Both the position numbers and the translations under genes were made by a program. A model generated the notes under the pieces. It ran no database searches, was not told where the DNA came from, and saw only the letters and a list, made by a program, of their open reading frames with translations. A stretch of 64,000 bases of DNA. Origin: Haematobia irritans (lineage: Eukaryota; Arthropoda; Insecta; Diptera; Muscidae). Location of the stretch: positions 66,162,891-66,226,890 of the forward strand of contig NC_134398.1 of assembly GCF_050003625.1 (NCBI RefSeq), written 5' to 3'. Positions 1 to 11,612 of the stretch are shown one piece after another. Positions within the stretch are counted from its first letter, which is position 1; each line of letters starts with the position of its first letter.

Positions 1-533
1 GATTTCAACCAAATTTGGCACGCATAGCTACAATGCTAATTCTACTCCCTGTGCAAAATTTCAACCAAATTGGGGGTAAAACTCTGGCTTCTGGGACCGT
101 ATTAGTCCATATCGGGCGAAAGATATGTATGGGAGCTATATCTAAATCTGAACCGATTTCAATAAAATTGGCACACTTGACTATAGTACTAATTGTTCTT
201 CTTGTGCAAAATTTTAAGCAAATTAGGGTAAAACTCTGGCTTCTGGGGCCATATAAGTCCATATCGGGCGAAATATATATATATATGGGAGCTATATCTA
301 AATCTGAACCGATTTCTTCCAAAATCAATAGGGATCTATTCTGAGCCAAAACACATACTTGTGCTAAATTTCAAGTCGACGGACAGACGGACATCGCTAT
401 ATCGACTCAAGAGCCCACCCTGAGCATTTTTGCCAAAGACACCATGTGTCTATCTCGTCTCCTTCTGGGTGTTGCAAACATATGCACTAACTTATAATAC
501 CCTGTTCCACAGTGTGGAGCAGGGTATAAAAAT
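1..533 (-). mobile_element. HINE (DINE-1-like), 5' part
   Basis: Non-coding Helentron-associated element read on the minus strand; the window edge cuts it. Its 5' end is at about 533, where GGGTATAAAAA on the + strand corresponds to the TTTTATACCC start of DINE-1/INE-1 elements. Next to it lie the GGACAGACGGAC block and ATCGACTCA, both typical of the DINE-1 5' region. Further in are two diverged tandem units about 156 bases apart (GCTATATCTAAATCTGAACC near 135 and 291). Long open frames here come from the repeats and are not genes. Confidence 0.8.
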
Positions 534-544
534 GTCGCACGATT

Positions 545-640
545 TCCAAAAATATTAGGTACGAACTACTGTATGGTTAAAATGATTCGGCACCAATGAT
601 TGCTTTTCTTCCATTAGTTTCATAACTTGTGGTTAAAAAG
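545..640. repeat. short dispersed repeat, copy 1
   Basis: About 80-90 bases around CTGTATGGTTAAAATG and CCAATGATT recur at 27530-27620 in the same orientation. I see no TIR, coding potential or target duplication. Probably the edge of an unclassified transposable element. Confidence 0.5.
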
Positions 641-649
641 TACATATTT

Positions 650-1012
650 CCTTGTTTTACTGAAGGGAGTCACATTAGTGCATGCCCGCCTTGCATACAC
701 AGGTCGTGGGTTCGATTCCTGCTTCGACCGAACACCAATAAGTTTTTCAGCGGTGGATTATTCTACCTAAGTAAAGCTGGTGACATTTCTGAGGGTTTTC
801 AAAGCTTCTCTAAGTGGTTTCACTGCTATGTGGAACGCCGTTCGGACTCGGCTATAAAAAGGAGGTCCCTTGTCATTGAGCTTAACATGGAGTCGGGCAG
901 AACTCAGTGATAAGAGAGAAGTTCACCACTGTGGTATCACAATGGACTGAATAGTCTAAGTGAGCCTGATACATCGGGCTGCTACCTAATCTAATCTAAC
1001 CTAACCTAACCT
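650..1012 (+). mobile_element. tRNA-derived SINE with short tandem tail
   Basis: The head resembles a tRNA: the pol III B box GGTTCGATTCC lies at about 711-721, followed by TGCTTCGACC and AACACC. A roughly 250-base body contains CGGACTCGGCTATAAAAAGG and ends in a CTAACCTAAC-type tandem tail at about 985-1012. The A-box side is degraded. A second head of the same type is at 63065 and a worn body fragment is at 20783. It probably lies upstream of, or in a 5' UTR intron of, the Ly6 gene that follows. Confidence 0.75.
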
Positions 1013-1093
1013 TGTTTTGACGAAGCATTGTGGAGATTTCAAAAAGTGGAGTACAACACACTCCATTTACTTATGTGTAGGATATAATTTGTT

Positions 1094-1107
1094 TTGGTTT
1101 CTTGCAG
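1094..1107 (+). other. possible 3' splice site of a 5' UTR intron
   Basis: A pyrimidine-rich run ending TTTCTTGCAG lies 100 bases before the Ly6 start codon. Inference only: it could close an upstream intron that holds the SINE at 650-1012. I cannot identify a matching first exon. Confidence 0.3.
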
Positions 1108-1206
1108 TGTTTTTAATTGAATTGTTTTTCCTTATTCGTATTTGAAGTTTTTTATGTCATTGAAATAAAATTATTTTTCCAAAATCTCGTCTCTATTTCT
1201 CTGAGC

Positions 1207-1636
1207 ATGAAATATCTCAATCGATTTCTTTTATTTTGGATTCTGGCGTACATTAACACAAACGGAGGTATAATTGATCTATCCATAAATATTAACTGAT
1301 TGATTTTATTTTCTTCAAGCACATTGTTTGCACTGCTATAAGTGTATGACAGAGGATTTTGCCGATTGTGGGAATGTCCTTCACAACGATCTATTTCTTC
1401 AAAAATGTTCGGATGGTTTTGATTTCTGCACATTGGTATGGACTAAAGAGAATGCCGTAGAACGTGGTTGCAGCAACGGTACAGTGTGCGAGGAGTACAA
1501 AGGCGATGCAATCAATCATTGTTGCACTTGTACGAAAGACGGATGTAATTGGGGCAAAGAGTCCTGTAATGGTCAGATAATGCGGAAGGCTAATGCAATA
1601 ATTGCTGTTGTGATAATAGTTCTAAAAATTGTTTAG
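1207..1636 (+). CDS. Ly6/three-finger domain GPI-anchored protein
   Basis: Two exons, 1207-1267 and 1320-1636, give a 125-residue protein. The 52-base intron starts GTATAA, ends TTCTTCAAG and splits an Ala codon in phase 1. Residues 1-20 form a signal peptide (basic start, then FLLFWILAYI). The mature part is Cys-rich: C26-x2-C29, C37, C50, C57, C71, C77, C88-C89, and a closing C89-x-C91-x-x-D94-x-C96-N97, the usual end of fly Ly6/uPAR domains. A hydrophobic tail (residues 111-125) after C103-N-G fits a GPI-anchor signal, so the product should sit on the outer cell surface. Insect relatives act in septate junctions, ion-channel modulation and trafficking; the specific role here is unknown. 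An in-frame ATG at 1117 would add 30 residues, but the start at 1207 places the signal peptide correctly. There are 13 cysteines where 10 are usual, so pairing is uncertain. Confidence 0.85.
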
Positions 1637-1670
1637 TACTTATTCGCAGAGCAAATTTTAGGTCGTAATT

Positions 1671-1676
1671 AATAAA
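1671..1676 (+). terminator. poly(A) signal of the Ly6 gene
   Basis: AATAAA lies 35 bases after the Ly6 stop codon and is the first canonical polyadenylation signal on that strand. Confidence 0.6.
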
Positions 1677-1689
1677 AATATGTACGTAT

Positions 1690-2120
1690 TTCATCTTGGG
1701 AAGGATCATAAATTTTGTCAAATTCGGAAATTCCAAAATTCATTTTTTAAACAAGCTTAGATTTTTGATTCGTATTAATAGGAACAATGATCGTAATGGT
1801 GGTACTCGTTGTAGACTAACGTCCGAAATTTAAATATTTGCTTGTTGCACAAACAAGTTGAACGCAGAGCATCATATTGAATCTCAAACGTAGGAGGATT
1901 GCCTCTTATATTTCGGGATTGGGCAACTCTAGTGTATGAAAAAACAAAAACAATTAAAGAAAGTCTAAAGTCGAGCGCCCCGACTAAATTATACTATTAT
2001 CCACTATGTCGACAACAATTTTTAGTACTATATACAATATTATATTCCCATATACATATATTTTAAATTGAACCAATTTGGACAAAATTTTCTACACTCC
2101 TACAAATTCTCTACAATTAG
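1690..2120. other. AT-rich spacer, nothing recognised
   Basis: Downstream flank of the Ly6 gene. No open frame of interest, no repeat structure seen. Confidence 0.5.
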
Positions 2121-2127
2121 GATGTAA

Positions 2128-2530
2128 ATAGGCTAACGCGGCCGTAAGTAGGGCTAAGCCGAATCTTATGTACCCTCCACCATGGATTGCGTAGAAAGGA
2201 GTATATAAAGGAAAGGAAAGGAGTATATAAATAATTATGAATGGCTTTGGCTATTAGAGAGCCAAATTTCATCCAGATCGGATAAAAGTTGCTCTTCCAA
2301 GAGGCTTCGGTGGTCAAATTTGAGGTCCGGTTTATATGGGGGGTCCGGTTAATGATATGGACAAATTTTTGCATAGATGTAAGAGGGCATATTGTACCAT
2401 CACGGTGTAAATTTCAACTGCTCGTTCTGGGAGTTACATACAAATACACAAACTTCCCTATGGGAAATTGGTGCAAATTGCCAATGACGGACCTCTCACA
2501 GAACTGGTACCTATGCTCCAATTAGTTGCA
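2128..2530 (-). mobile_element. HINE 3' end fragment
   Basis: Contains the HINE 3' signature GCGGCCGTAAGT, the worn palindrome (GGCTAAGCCGAATCTTA) and TACCCTCCACCATGGATTGC. One internal repeat unit follows (ATCCAGATCGGAT, TTTATATGGGGGG). The 5' half is missing after about 2530. Confidence 0.75.
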
Positions 2531-2687
2531 ATTTTTATATAGTCGTAATTTATTTATTTATTGGAATAACCTATTCTTCGACATATTTCAAAAGTTTTTT
2601 TTTTTTCACTTCGGGTTCGATTGGGATGCCCAAATTGAAACAAATTTCTAAGAGTTTGTCTGAGACTGGTTCTTGAGGACCTGCCTA

Positions 2688-3260
2688 CACACAAAAAATT
2701 TTTTTTCTGATTCAATCACGAAATTAATTGATCCAATTAATTTTTTAATTGAGATGTCTTCAATCACGAAAATGATAGTATCAATCACAGTTTTGATTGG
2801 GCATAGAAAAAATTCTTGATTAAAAAATTAATTGATTTCATTACCAAATTTCAATTAATTTTTTAATTGATTCAATTAAAAATTTAATTGATGTTGATTG
2901 CAAAACTCAATAAATTTAGTAATTAAAAAAAGGTAACTATTTTCAATTACATTCTGAATTGGCTTAGAAATTTTATTTGGATTAACAATTGATTGTTTGA
3001 AAAAAATTTTAATTAAAAATTTAAAAAAAAATGTTCATCACTTTTTTAATTGACTTAGTCTTCTGAATTTGATTAAAAGTTAATTGTATCAATTAACTTT
3101 TTAATTAAAAATTTAAAAATTTTCAATCATTGGATTAATTAACTTAATGTTTCTATCTTGATTAAAAAGTTAATTGTACCAATTAATTTATTAATTGAAC
3201 AATATTTCAACTTCAATTAACTTTTTAATTGGAAATATTTTGGTGATATTTTTTTCTGTG
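2688..3260. mobile_element. TIR element, family A, intact
   Basis: 573 bases, starting CACACAAAAAATTTT and ending TTTTTTTCTGTG, flanked on both sides by TA (2686-2687 and 3261-3262). The inside is made almost wholly of alternating AATTAATT and TCAATCAC-type words and has no coding capacity. Other copies or parts: 15575-15735, 29944-30128, 44680-45019 and 48325-48589. Confidence 0.8.
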
Positions 3261-3262
3261 TA

Positions 3263-3737
3263 GGTGCTCCTGCTAAATTGTCCCAGGACGTGTCCTTTGG
3301 GATGAGTCCAAGACGCGTCCTAAAATGTAAATTTACCCCGTCAATGACAAACCCATGTTAAAGTGACCGGTCCTTCCATACGTTTCGACCAGAACTGGGA
3401 CTGGTCCATACACACCAGGGAATAGTCCTGTATGGACCCATACTCTTTTTACATTCCTCTGAATTCCTTCCTAATTGGAGGACAAGATGAATATAAAATA
3501 ATTCGGCGACAAATAAGGAATAAATGTGCACATTGTTATTGGTGTAAGTACATGGGTTTGAAATGGTGTGCACTGTTAGAAAGTCACCTTTTGCAGGCTC
3601 AATGGACGATGTCGGCTGACGAAGGAGGCGTTCAAATGGAAAATATATTTTTTTTTTTGGCATGTCAACGTCAATTCTATCGCTTTACAATTGTCTGCCG
3701 TCTTAAAACTTTTTGCAAGGCGGTCCAGAAACGTTAT
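3263..3737. other. unassigned AT-rich spacer
   Basis: Two open frames overlap here on opposite strands (102 and 159 codons). Neither resembles a known family, and the longer one runs into the hAT element, so I treat both as chance. Confidence 0.4.
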
Positions 3738-3745
3738 GTTGTCAC

Positions 3746-4608
3746 TAAGGGTTTTTTTCGCGGGAACCGGATCCCGGGAATTTCCGGGAAATTGCTATTT
3801 TTTCGCTCCCGCTTTCCCGGGAATGAAGTGCGGGAATTCCAGGGAAGATTTCTTTACAATATTTTATGTATAATAGAGGGTTTTATACGGCAAAAGACAG
3901 TTGAACTCTAGTTAAAGTGGATTTTTGGAAGTGTAATGTGAATACCAAGTGGTAGTAGTTGCCTTGTGGGTGGGTTCTAATCAAGATTCCAACGGGCTCC
4001 CAATTTTTAAAAAGAAGTTTGCACTTCCTAATTTATGATTGTCATATTTCTGTAAACCGATATTCCGATAGACTGGTAGATTGAGTAAGGCTTTAAAAAC
4101 AACGGGACATTTTACCTTATGTAACCCACGTTGGCAATTGCATAATTTCAAAATTTCATAATTATTGCTAGGATGTTTTTATAAGAAAATTCCAACCTTT
4201 TTTAAGATAGTTACGAGTACTTTAATTTCAAATTTATACTTTATACAGATTAGGCTTGAAATCTATTAAAATTGGGTTTTAAAGCCCTTATTTATAGGGC
4301 ATACGACAATTTAAATCTAGTTAAAGTGGATTTTGGAAGTGTAATGTGAATGTCGTATTACATAGTAGTGTTTCCCTTTTGGGAATATTGACGGAACATG
4401 TGCATCTACGAGTATTGACCCCGTTTCACGATGGTGAAATCGCAATAAGTTTCTTTCATTTCCAAGCAGATTTTTAGTGTTACGAAATTCAAATGTTTAA
4501 ATGTATTCCACATCAAAGCAGGTTTCCCTTTGACCCGGATCCCGGGAAATTCGAAAAAAATTCCCGCTTTCCCGGGAATGCAAAAAGTCCGGGAAAAAGA
4601 AAACCCTA
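3746..4608. mobile_element. non-autonomous hAT element
   Basis: 863 bases with inverted ends: TAAGGGTTTTTTTCGCGGG at the left, and AAAACCCTA at the right, which reads TAGGGTTTT in reverse. It is flanked by an exact 8-base duplication, GTTGTCAC, at 3738-3745 and 4609-4616, diagnostic of the hAT superfamily. Both subterminal regions are rich in CCCGGGAA palindromes (3760-3850 and 4538-4600). Inside, a block with AGTTAAAGTGGATTTT occurs twice (near 3912 and 4319). No transposase. Confidence 0.9.
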
Positions 4609-4616
4609 GTTGTCAC

Positions 4617-6315
4617 GGAATGGTACGGTAATTGGTTGATCACAATCTCTTGGATATCGATCTAGCATGTGCACTTTATATATGGTTCTTTGTCAAGCTA
4701 GGATGATCGCTCCCGAACTCGACTATGATCAATGTTTGTTTAACTTTTATTGGAGTTGCATTAGTCTTAAATATTCAAAATATGTTCATTATATGTAAAT
4801 TTACTAAAATTTAGAAACAATTCGAACTAAAACTAATATATTTACTATTCCTATATGGCGAAAACAATGTAAAAAAAAACAAGTAAAAAATGTTTTACGA
4901 TTGCAATTTAGCAATCGAAAAAATTATCGATCAAAAAAACTCGATATCGACTCCCGTGATCCGAAAATTTTAGATTTCGATGAAAAGTTCACGAAATCGA
5001 ATGCCGTGATTAGCCCCTAGAATGGCAAGTGCTTCAATAGCATGAATGCATAAATATTTCCCCTATTTGTTTTGCAAGCATTTTGTTGTGCCCCAGAACC
5101 TTTGAAAGATTTGAAAAAATTTCGGTCTATAAAGTGGTGAAGGGTATAATATAGCCGCTAGACTTTAGACTTTCCTTACTTTTTGTATTTGAAAATATTT
5201 TTATTTGGGTAGAAAATTGTTTACACAAGAACTTATTTTGTGTGTAATGTGACGCAGAAATCCCAGTGCTTGTTGATTTGCATGCGTTCTTACCAATCTA
5301 CTATAGGTCCGATATTTTCATAATTTCCTTATCCTTTGCGATCTATTGTGATGGTAATTTTAGAAAGACTAGGCTCTTTCCAAGCTTCCTACCGTATATA
5401 ACAACTAGTATTCTATTAAAAACGAGGCCCTTCCTAAATAATGTTTTTTTTTTTTTTTCTAGGTAACACAAACATTTTGTCATTCACAATAACACAAAAA
5501 ACAATCAGTTTGAGCAAAATATTATTTACTTTCAACAGCATTAAAATTTAACATATCATAACAAATTACAACAACTTCACGCTGTGAAAAAAAAGTTACT
5601 CATGAAACAAATGAGATTTAACTTCCCTTCATAATCGTCAAGCAACCAAAAGTACTTAAACACTTGAACATAACGACAACTCACGGAAAGGTTGGCGGAC
5701 AGACGGCCATGCGATAAGTACAACATTCATAAAAGTTGAGTTGAAAATATTAATGGCATTAAAATTAACATATCAATTGAAATCCAAACAAATGAAACAA
5801 ATTTATAAAGTCGTTTTTCACCCCCTCTACCCATACCCCATACTGTGGTTGTCCCCAGAGTCCGGATGGTAACGTAATGTGCGTGTGAGGCTCCTGCCTG
5901 TCAAAATGGGAATGTTAACAATGAGCGTTGAGCATTGTTTGCGATGAATGGCAGTAAAATAAATCATAAATTGCAAATGGACATGCAAATGTGCCATACC
6001 ATCAAAAAGGCTTAAAAATACCCGTATTTCCAAAGAACTGAGTGGGGGAATGGATGATTTGTGTAATACCATTAGGTTAAAGCGAGCCGCCATATAAACT
6101 TTGCCAATGGGATTTTACGAGGTCCAATAGAAAAAGGATGGGAAATTAATATAAAATTGGAATCCACTTAAAAAAAATGTTGATCCGATGTTTGTACTGT
6201 TTAAAAGTTGGATCTGGATATATATAAATTCTGCACAATATAATTCATTATGATATCCTTTACAAGTCGAGACTTTAGCATATCTTCCTCATTCATTCAT
6301 AAAACACTAAAAAAT
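4617..6315. other. unassigned AT-rich region
   Basis: No gene recognised. It contains an ATCGATATCGA-like palindromic stretch at 4915-5000, a HINE-like GAAGGGTATAAT scrap near 5140 and a 14-T run at about 5446. Open frames at 5266 and 5827 have no family resemblance. Confidence 0.4.
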
Positions 6316-7437
6316 CACGCATAGAAAAAACATGTTTGGACATGGTTGCCGCAACCATTTAATGCTTATATAGAGCATGTAATTGTCGCGAAAACCATAT
6401 ATGTGTCTTTGTAAAAATAATTTTCGAGCGGAGAAAAATATACGTTGGCAATAAGCATTTAAATGGTTCTCAAATGCCGCAAACATGTTCTATTAATTAA
6501 ATAAAAGAATTTGAGACATATGGTCGGGAAAATCATGTACCTGACCATTCAATTTTTTTCATTTTTTGCAGAGAGAAAAGTATTTTTATAGGTTACGTAT
6601 AGACATGTCTAGAACCATTATATGGCCATAAAGACCATGTACATTGTTTTCGTGACCATTTAATTTTTTTGCAACGAAAAGAATTTTATAAAAACATTGA
6701 GCAGGTACACACGATTTTCAATTTGCGTCTCAGTCGTGTGTTGAGTGTTTCTTGGAATGGACGGAGAATAAGGAATTACTGTGTTTTGTGTTAATTTATT
6801 TACTCAGAAGTGGCACGTGTTTTTATGTGAACACAAAAAAGGAAAGTGTAATTGAAAAAAAATGTACCTGTTTTTTGTTCTGCATTTTGATATATGGTAT
6901 AATTTATTTTTATTTGCAGTTACATGATGTCTGCATTGGTACATTTGATGGGCACGAAGTAAATTTTCTTATTGTTGAAATTGAACCAAAATAGAATGTG
7001 TAACAATATGTGATGTTTGACATAGTAAATACAAATAAACAATGAATTAGTTTATAAATAAATAAAAACAAATAAATAAAGTTAATTTTGTGTTTTCTTT
7101 TCGCAAGTGGCGTCCTTTTTTCGACGACGAAAAAGGTTTTTTCATAAAGATCAAAACATTTTAGGTTGTGACCATGTTCTTTTAACTGGAAGAAAAACAT
7201 TTTTGACGAATACCATAACATTTTAGATCGTGACCATTGTCTTTTAATGGAAACAAAATTCTTTTTATCAATATAATAACATTTTAGATGAAGACAATTT
7301 TATTTTTCTTAGAACCATGTTCACTGAGCTAACATGGTTGCAGGTGAAAATGTTACATGGTTGCCGCAAAAATAGCTCCTGTCATATTATTTTGCTCTTC
7401 GAATATGATTGTGACAATCATGTTTCTTCTCTGCGTG
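6316..7437 (+). mobile_element. TIR element, family C, copy 1
   Basis: About 1.12 kb, starting CACGCATAGAAAAAACATG and ending TTCTTCTCTGCGTG. Each end carries its own palindrome (CATGTTTGGACATG-type at the left, GATTGTGACAATC at the right). The flanks are AT on both sides. Two more copies occur at 23339-25410 and 28550-29692. Open frames at 6752 and 6910 are not conserved between copies and are not genes. Confidence 0.8.
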
Positions 7438-7659
7438 ATAGTAAACCCTCTAGGGCACTTAAGCGAAGTTAACTTTAATTTATCTCATCGAAATTATAAT
7501 GTTTTATTTAAATTTTTTCAATATGAGAAAGATTAAGACAATTATTGCACAAAACTATGAACTTTAATAAAACAGCATATATATGTATCTCACAGTTACT
7601 ACTTATGTTTTGTGCGAAATGTAATATTACGGGTATCCAACTGACTCCGTTCAGTGACA

Positions 7660-8159
7660 TCTCTGTGTTAAATTCACCAGTTAGATATATTTCGAGTAGA
7701 TGTAGGAGTAAAATTCAATGGACTCGATCATTTGAGATGCTCAGGATATTAGCAATTTCTCGCACTTATATTCGTCGATCATTTGTTGTTGCTGTTTTTG
7801 GACGTCCACTACGTGGTTCATCTTCAATGCTTGTACGACCGCGTTTAAATTCAGCAACCCAATTTTTTACTGTTGCATATGAAGGAGCACTTTTATATTC
7901 ACCATATAATTATGAATTTCTTGTCCCGATACCTTTTTTATGTAAATATTTAATGACAGCACGCACTTCTAATTTGTCCATTGTAAAAAAATTTCGGATG
8001 CATCTTTTTGAAGACCTGTTTCTATATGAAAGAGTTGCCAGATCTAAACAAAATTTAACATGTGTTCATAGCAGAGATGGAAGTTTCCAAAACACGTAAC
8101 TTTTTTCTGTTTATACCGCGCTTTTTGTGCTAGGCTAAGAACTTTCCGAACTGCCCTCG
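7660..8159 (-). pseudogene. mariner-like transposase, N-terminal remnant
   Basis: Minus-strand remnant of a Tc1/mariner transposase. The TIR is intact at 8140-8159 (CGAGGGCAGTTCGGAAAG in reverse), followed by TA. The start codon is at 7981. The first helix-turn-helix gives MDKLEVRAVIKYLHKKG, then a stop. The next stretch reads [17 protein letters not shown] and [14 protein letters not shown], the standard mariner DNA-binding region and GRPK-type linker, then more stops. The catalytic domain and the other TIR are missing. The plus-strand frame over this interval (7545-8099) is only a shadow. Confidence 0.85.
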
Positions 8160-8161
8160 TA

Positions 8162-9670
8162 TAGCAAATATTGCCGAAGTTTTATTTCTGTAGAAAATAT
8201 TTTTAAAATTTATTTCTACAGAAAATTTTGTGAAAATGTTATTCCTATAGAAAATTTTGTGAAAAACTTATATGTAAAGAAAATTTTGTAAATTTTTTCT
8301 ATAGAAAATGTCCAGCAAAAAAAAATGGAAGTTGTTCCACAAATATTTCTTTTAAAGCACATCCCGGAATCCCCCATAAATTTTTCCACTTCCGATGCAG
8401 TCCTTTTGGGCAACTCCACTAACATTTCTTTTCAAACGCATCCCGGTATTCCCTATCGATTTTTTTCCACTTTCGATGCAATCCTTTTGGACAAGTCTTA
8501 GAAAGTGCAGACTTAGGTCGTTTTAAGCGAAAATTAAAATTTTTGGACAATTAAATTTCGCAAACAAGAATCGAAAACCAATAAAAAAGTTAAAAAAATA
8601 ATAAAAAAAATAAAAAAAAACATCACCTGTGGGATTTGAACCTGTGCCGTTTGACTTTTTCACATCCATGGAAATTCCTTTGAGAAGGTTTTGCAAATTA
8701 CGAAAATTTTTATTCTAAGTTTTAACTTTTTGTTGATTTTAATGGAAAAAGTATATTTATACAAAAATATGTATATGCAAAAAAAAAATAAAATAAATAA
8801 ACACGATGTGTAACATAAAAAAATATTTAATAAAAAATGCCGCTAGTGATATTTGAAGCAGCGTTCTTTTTTTTATTATTCATAATAAAAAGAACATCTC
8901 AGGAAGTAATTAGAATATCATGCCGAAGTGCCATATTTAGTATCACAAACATTTGAATAGACGTTTTGATGCATCGTGTTCAATGGCGTTTGAGGCTGAG
9001 TGTGGTAAAGAGTTATGTTATGGTAAAATAGACCCAGGATCAGCCACGAAGAATTTTTTCAATTTTTAAAAATTAGATAATAAGAAAATAAAAGTGTATC
9101 GAAAAATTCTGCTAAAAATGAAAAGTGAAAAATTTTTGTTTTTTAAATTTCTTCGTCCAAATGAACTTCCAAGGCACAACTTCTAAACCAATGCATAGGA
9201 TCAAAAAATGGAGTACTTCCTTCCTATGACAAGCCCATGTAAAATTCATTGGAGATGATCCAAGTTTGCACTACTTCCGGATTACAAATTGGGAATCCAA
9301 ACTACTTCTTTGGAAGCTCTTTTTTTTTGCTGGGTGATGTCAAAATTATATTTCTATAGTAAATTTTGTAAAAATTTTATTTTTATGGAAAATTTTGTGA
9401 AAATTTTATTTCTATAGAAAATTTACCCAAATGTTCATTTCTATAGATAATTTTTTCAAAATTTTATTTCTATAGAAAAGTTTTTGAAAAATTTTATTTC
9501 AATAGAAAAGTTGTGAAAAATGTATTTCTATAGAAAATTTTGTCAAATTTTTTTACTATAGAAAATTTTTTTCTATAGAAAATTTTATTAACATTCTTTT
9601 CTACCGCAAATGTTGCCAAAATTTTATTTCTATAGAAAAACTTCTCAAAGTTGTATTTCTACAGAAAATT
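8162..9670. repeat. 29-30 base HINE-type array, split by insertion
   Basis: Imperfect tandem copies of a unit containing TTTCTATAGAAAATTTTGT, at 8165-8311 and 9334-9670. The two halves are interrupted by the family J element at 8312-9333. Similar arrays sit inside HINEs at 45728-46120 and 58855-59535, so this may be the core of a decayed HINE. Confidence 0.8.
8312..9333. mobile_element. TIR element, family J
   Basis: About 1.02 kb, starting CCAGCAAAAAAAAATGG and ending TTTTTTTTTGCTGG, flanked by GT on each side and inserted in the middle of an array. AT-rich and non-coding. Related end fragments: 11325-11535, 37425-37476 and 41285-41345. Confidence 0.7.
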
Positions 9671-9764
9671 TAATTGAAAGGTAGACTCTCAGGTAGAGAG
9701 CAATATTTTACCAAATCTACCAAACCATCATGAATTATACCAATCTACCAAGTAGTAAAATATA

Positions 9765-10149
9765 CACTCCGCTAATCGAACGTTTTCATTTTGAAGCAGA
9801 AAGATTAACGAAATTCGTGTCTCCCACAAAATAGTTCAGAATCTCTTAAAATTTGTAAATTTTACCAATAATGGGCCATCTTGAACTTCGTATGGCACTA
9901 AAGACATTCTTGCAATTTTGAACTCCAATTTTTTCCTTCAAACTATAAAATTTTCTTTAACAAATGATAAAACTTAATTATGTCTAATAAATTTTCTTGA
10001 ATTTTTAGAAAAATATTTACTTATTTTTGTGATATCGGCGTGATGTCAGCGTTTGTAATACTGTTTAGTTAAATTTTTCTAAAAATAATCGAAATTTTCT
10101 AAAACTAACCAAAAATTTTTTTCCTGGTGGGTTCACTGTTTTTTCAGTG
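9765..10149 (+). mobile_element. TIR element, family B, 5'-truncated copy
   Basis: Retains the right two-thirds of family B (CTTCGTATGGCACTAAAG, GTGATATCGGCGTGATG, CCTGGTGGGTTCACTG) and the end TTTTTTCAGTG followed by TA. The left TIR is lost. Confidence 0.75.
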
Positions 10150-10151
10150 TA

Positions 10152-11324
10152 TGCTCCTCTTAAAATATTTGTTATCTTGACACCTTTTTGTTGAAGGTAT
10201 ATTTAATTCAAGTGCCTTTATTTGTTAGCTTTTTACAAATGGAATCTTTTTTCTATGACGTTAGGGAGTTTTTCTTTCAGACAAAAATTCCTTTTAAATT
10301 AAAGAAAAATCATGCGTACTTCTTCAAATTCAATGCAGCAACATACACCTCAATTACCATACTAAACTCCCAATAACGAACATGTAATCTAAACGAAATA
10401 TGCGATCTAAAATTGAAATGAATAATTAGCATACAACAAGACTAAAGGTGATGAATAACTTGTTTCAATAAAAAGCAATTACCATATTTTACACAAAACC
10501 GACTGCCAACCATCAGCAGAAGCGGCCAAACGACGTAATATAAATGGCCATCATGGCGCAAGGGGAAAGCTGTTATAGACGATAGAGCCCACTCGAGTAG
10601 AGTAGAGGCAACAGACGTAACATAGTAGTTCCATAGAAGACCCATCCAACTGTGTATATGGTCGACAAATGGCAACATAACGACAACATTGGTGGCATGT
10701 CGTTTTAGCTGTTTTATTGTAATATTTACTATTGGTGTTGTTGCTGTTTTTGTATTTTAAATTATGATTAGTTTTTGTTTATTGCCGTGGTTGTTAATGG
10801 CAGGCAACATCGTTATTTCCATCGTCATTGTCGTCGTCATTTTCATCCATGGCGAATATTAAACAAAATAAATTTTATAAATGCATGTTAAAAAGCCGTT
10901 AAGACCATAGACTCAAATAGACCAAAAGCAAAACCAGAGTCTTCGTTTGTGGCCAATGGGTCGAGTAGTACATGTTTTGCCTTTATTTCTTTTCTATTTG
11001 AAATTTATTTAATGCGACACGGCAATACAATTGAGCTAAAGTGACAACAAAACAACAAAAGCTCATGAACTCGTGCAGCAAACCCTATGATGGTCTGGCC
11101 CACCTAGCGAGCTTAAGTATGTTATTTACTTTCTTTGTAATTTTTGGATAAAATATTTTTGGGTTTGGTGATTTGTTCTGCATATGAAAAAATCAGCTGG
11201 GTTTGATTTTATGATGAACTATAAAATCGAAATCAATATCTAATAACATTTTCGAGATACTCTTCTCTTTGATTACGCGATAGATTACAATATAGAAGAA
11301 TTTATAGAACATTCCTGAATAAAA
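10152..11324. other. unassigned region, no gene recognised
   Basis: AT-rich sequence with short GTT/GTC-rich stretches (10730-10850). A 78-codon minus frame at 10442-10678 has no recognisable domain or splice context. Confidence 0.4.
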
Positions 11325-11535
11325 TTGTAAGTTGCTCCACAAACATTTCTTTTTAAGAGCAGCCAGGGATCCTCCTCCAATTTTTTGACCAGTTCAAAAG
11401 TCAATATATACATTTTTGACAACTAAACGTGGCAAAAAAGGAATAGAAAATCAACAAAGAAGTAAAAAAGCTATAAAACCAGAATCAAAAGTAGGGAATC
11501 CAAACTACTTTTCTGGAAGCTCTGTTTTGCAGGGT
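11325..11535. mobile_element. family J fragment
   Basis: Left part GTTGCTCCACAAACATTTC and right part GGGAATCCAAACTAC ... GAAGCTCTGTTTTGCAGGG match the two ends of the element at 8312-9333. The middle is largely deleted. Confidence 0.6.
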
Positions 11536-11612
11536 AGTCAATGAAAATCTTTAGTTGTCTCAATTTTAATGAATAAGTCTTTTCCTGATTAGATGCATTC
11601 CGCATATAAACC

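Noticed and set aside
3432..3911. 159-codon plus open frame
   Set aside because: Crosses the boundary and 8-base target duplication of a hAT element, so it cannot be an old gene; no domain.
7545..8099. 184-codon plus open frame
   Set aside because: Antisense shadow of the mariner-like N-terminal remnant on the minus strand.
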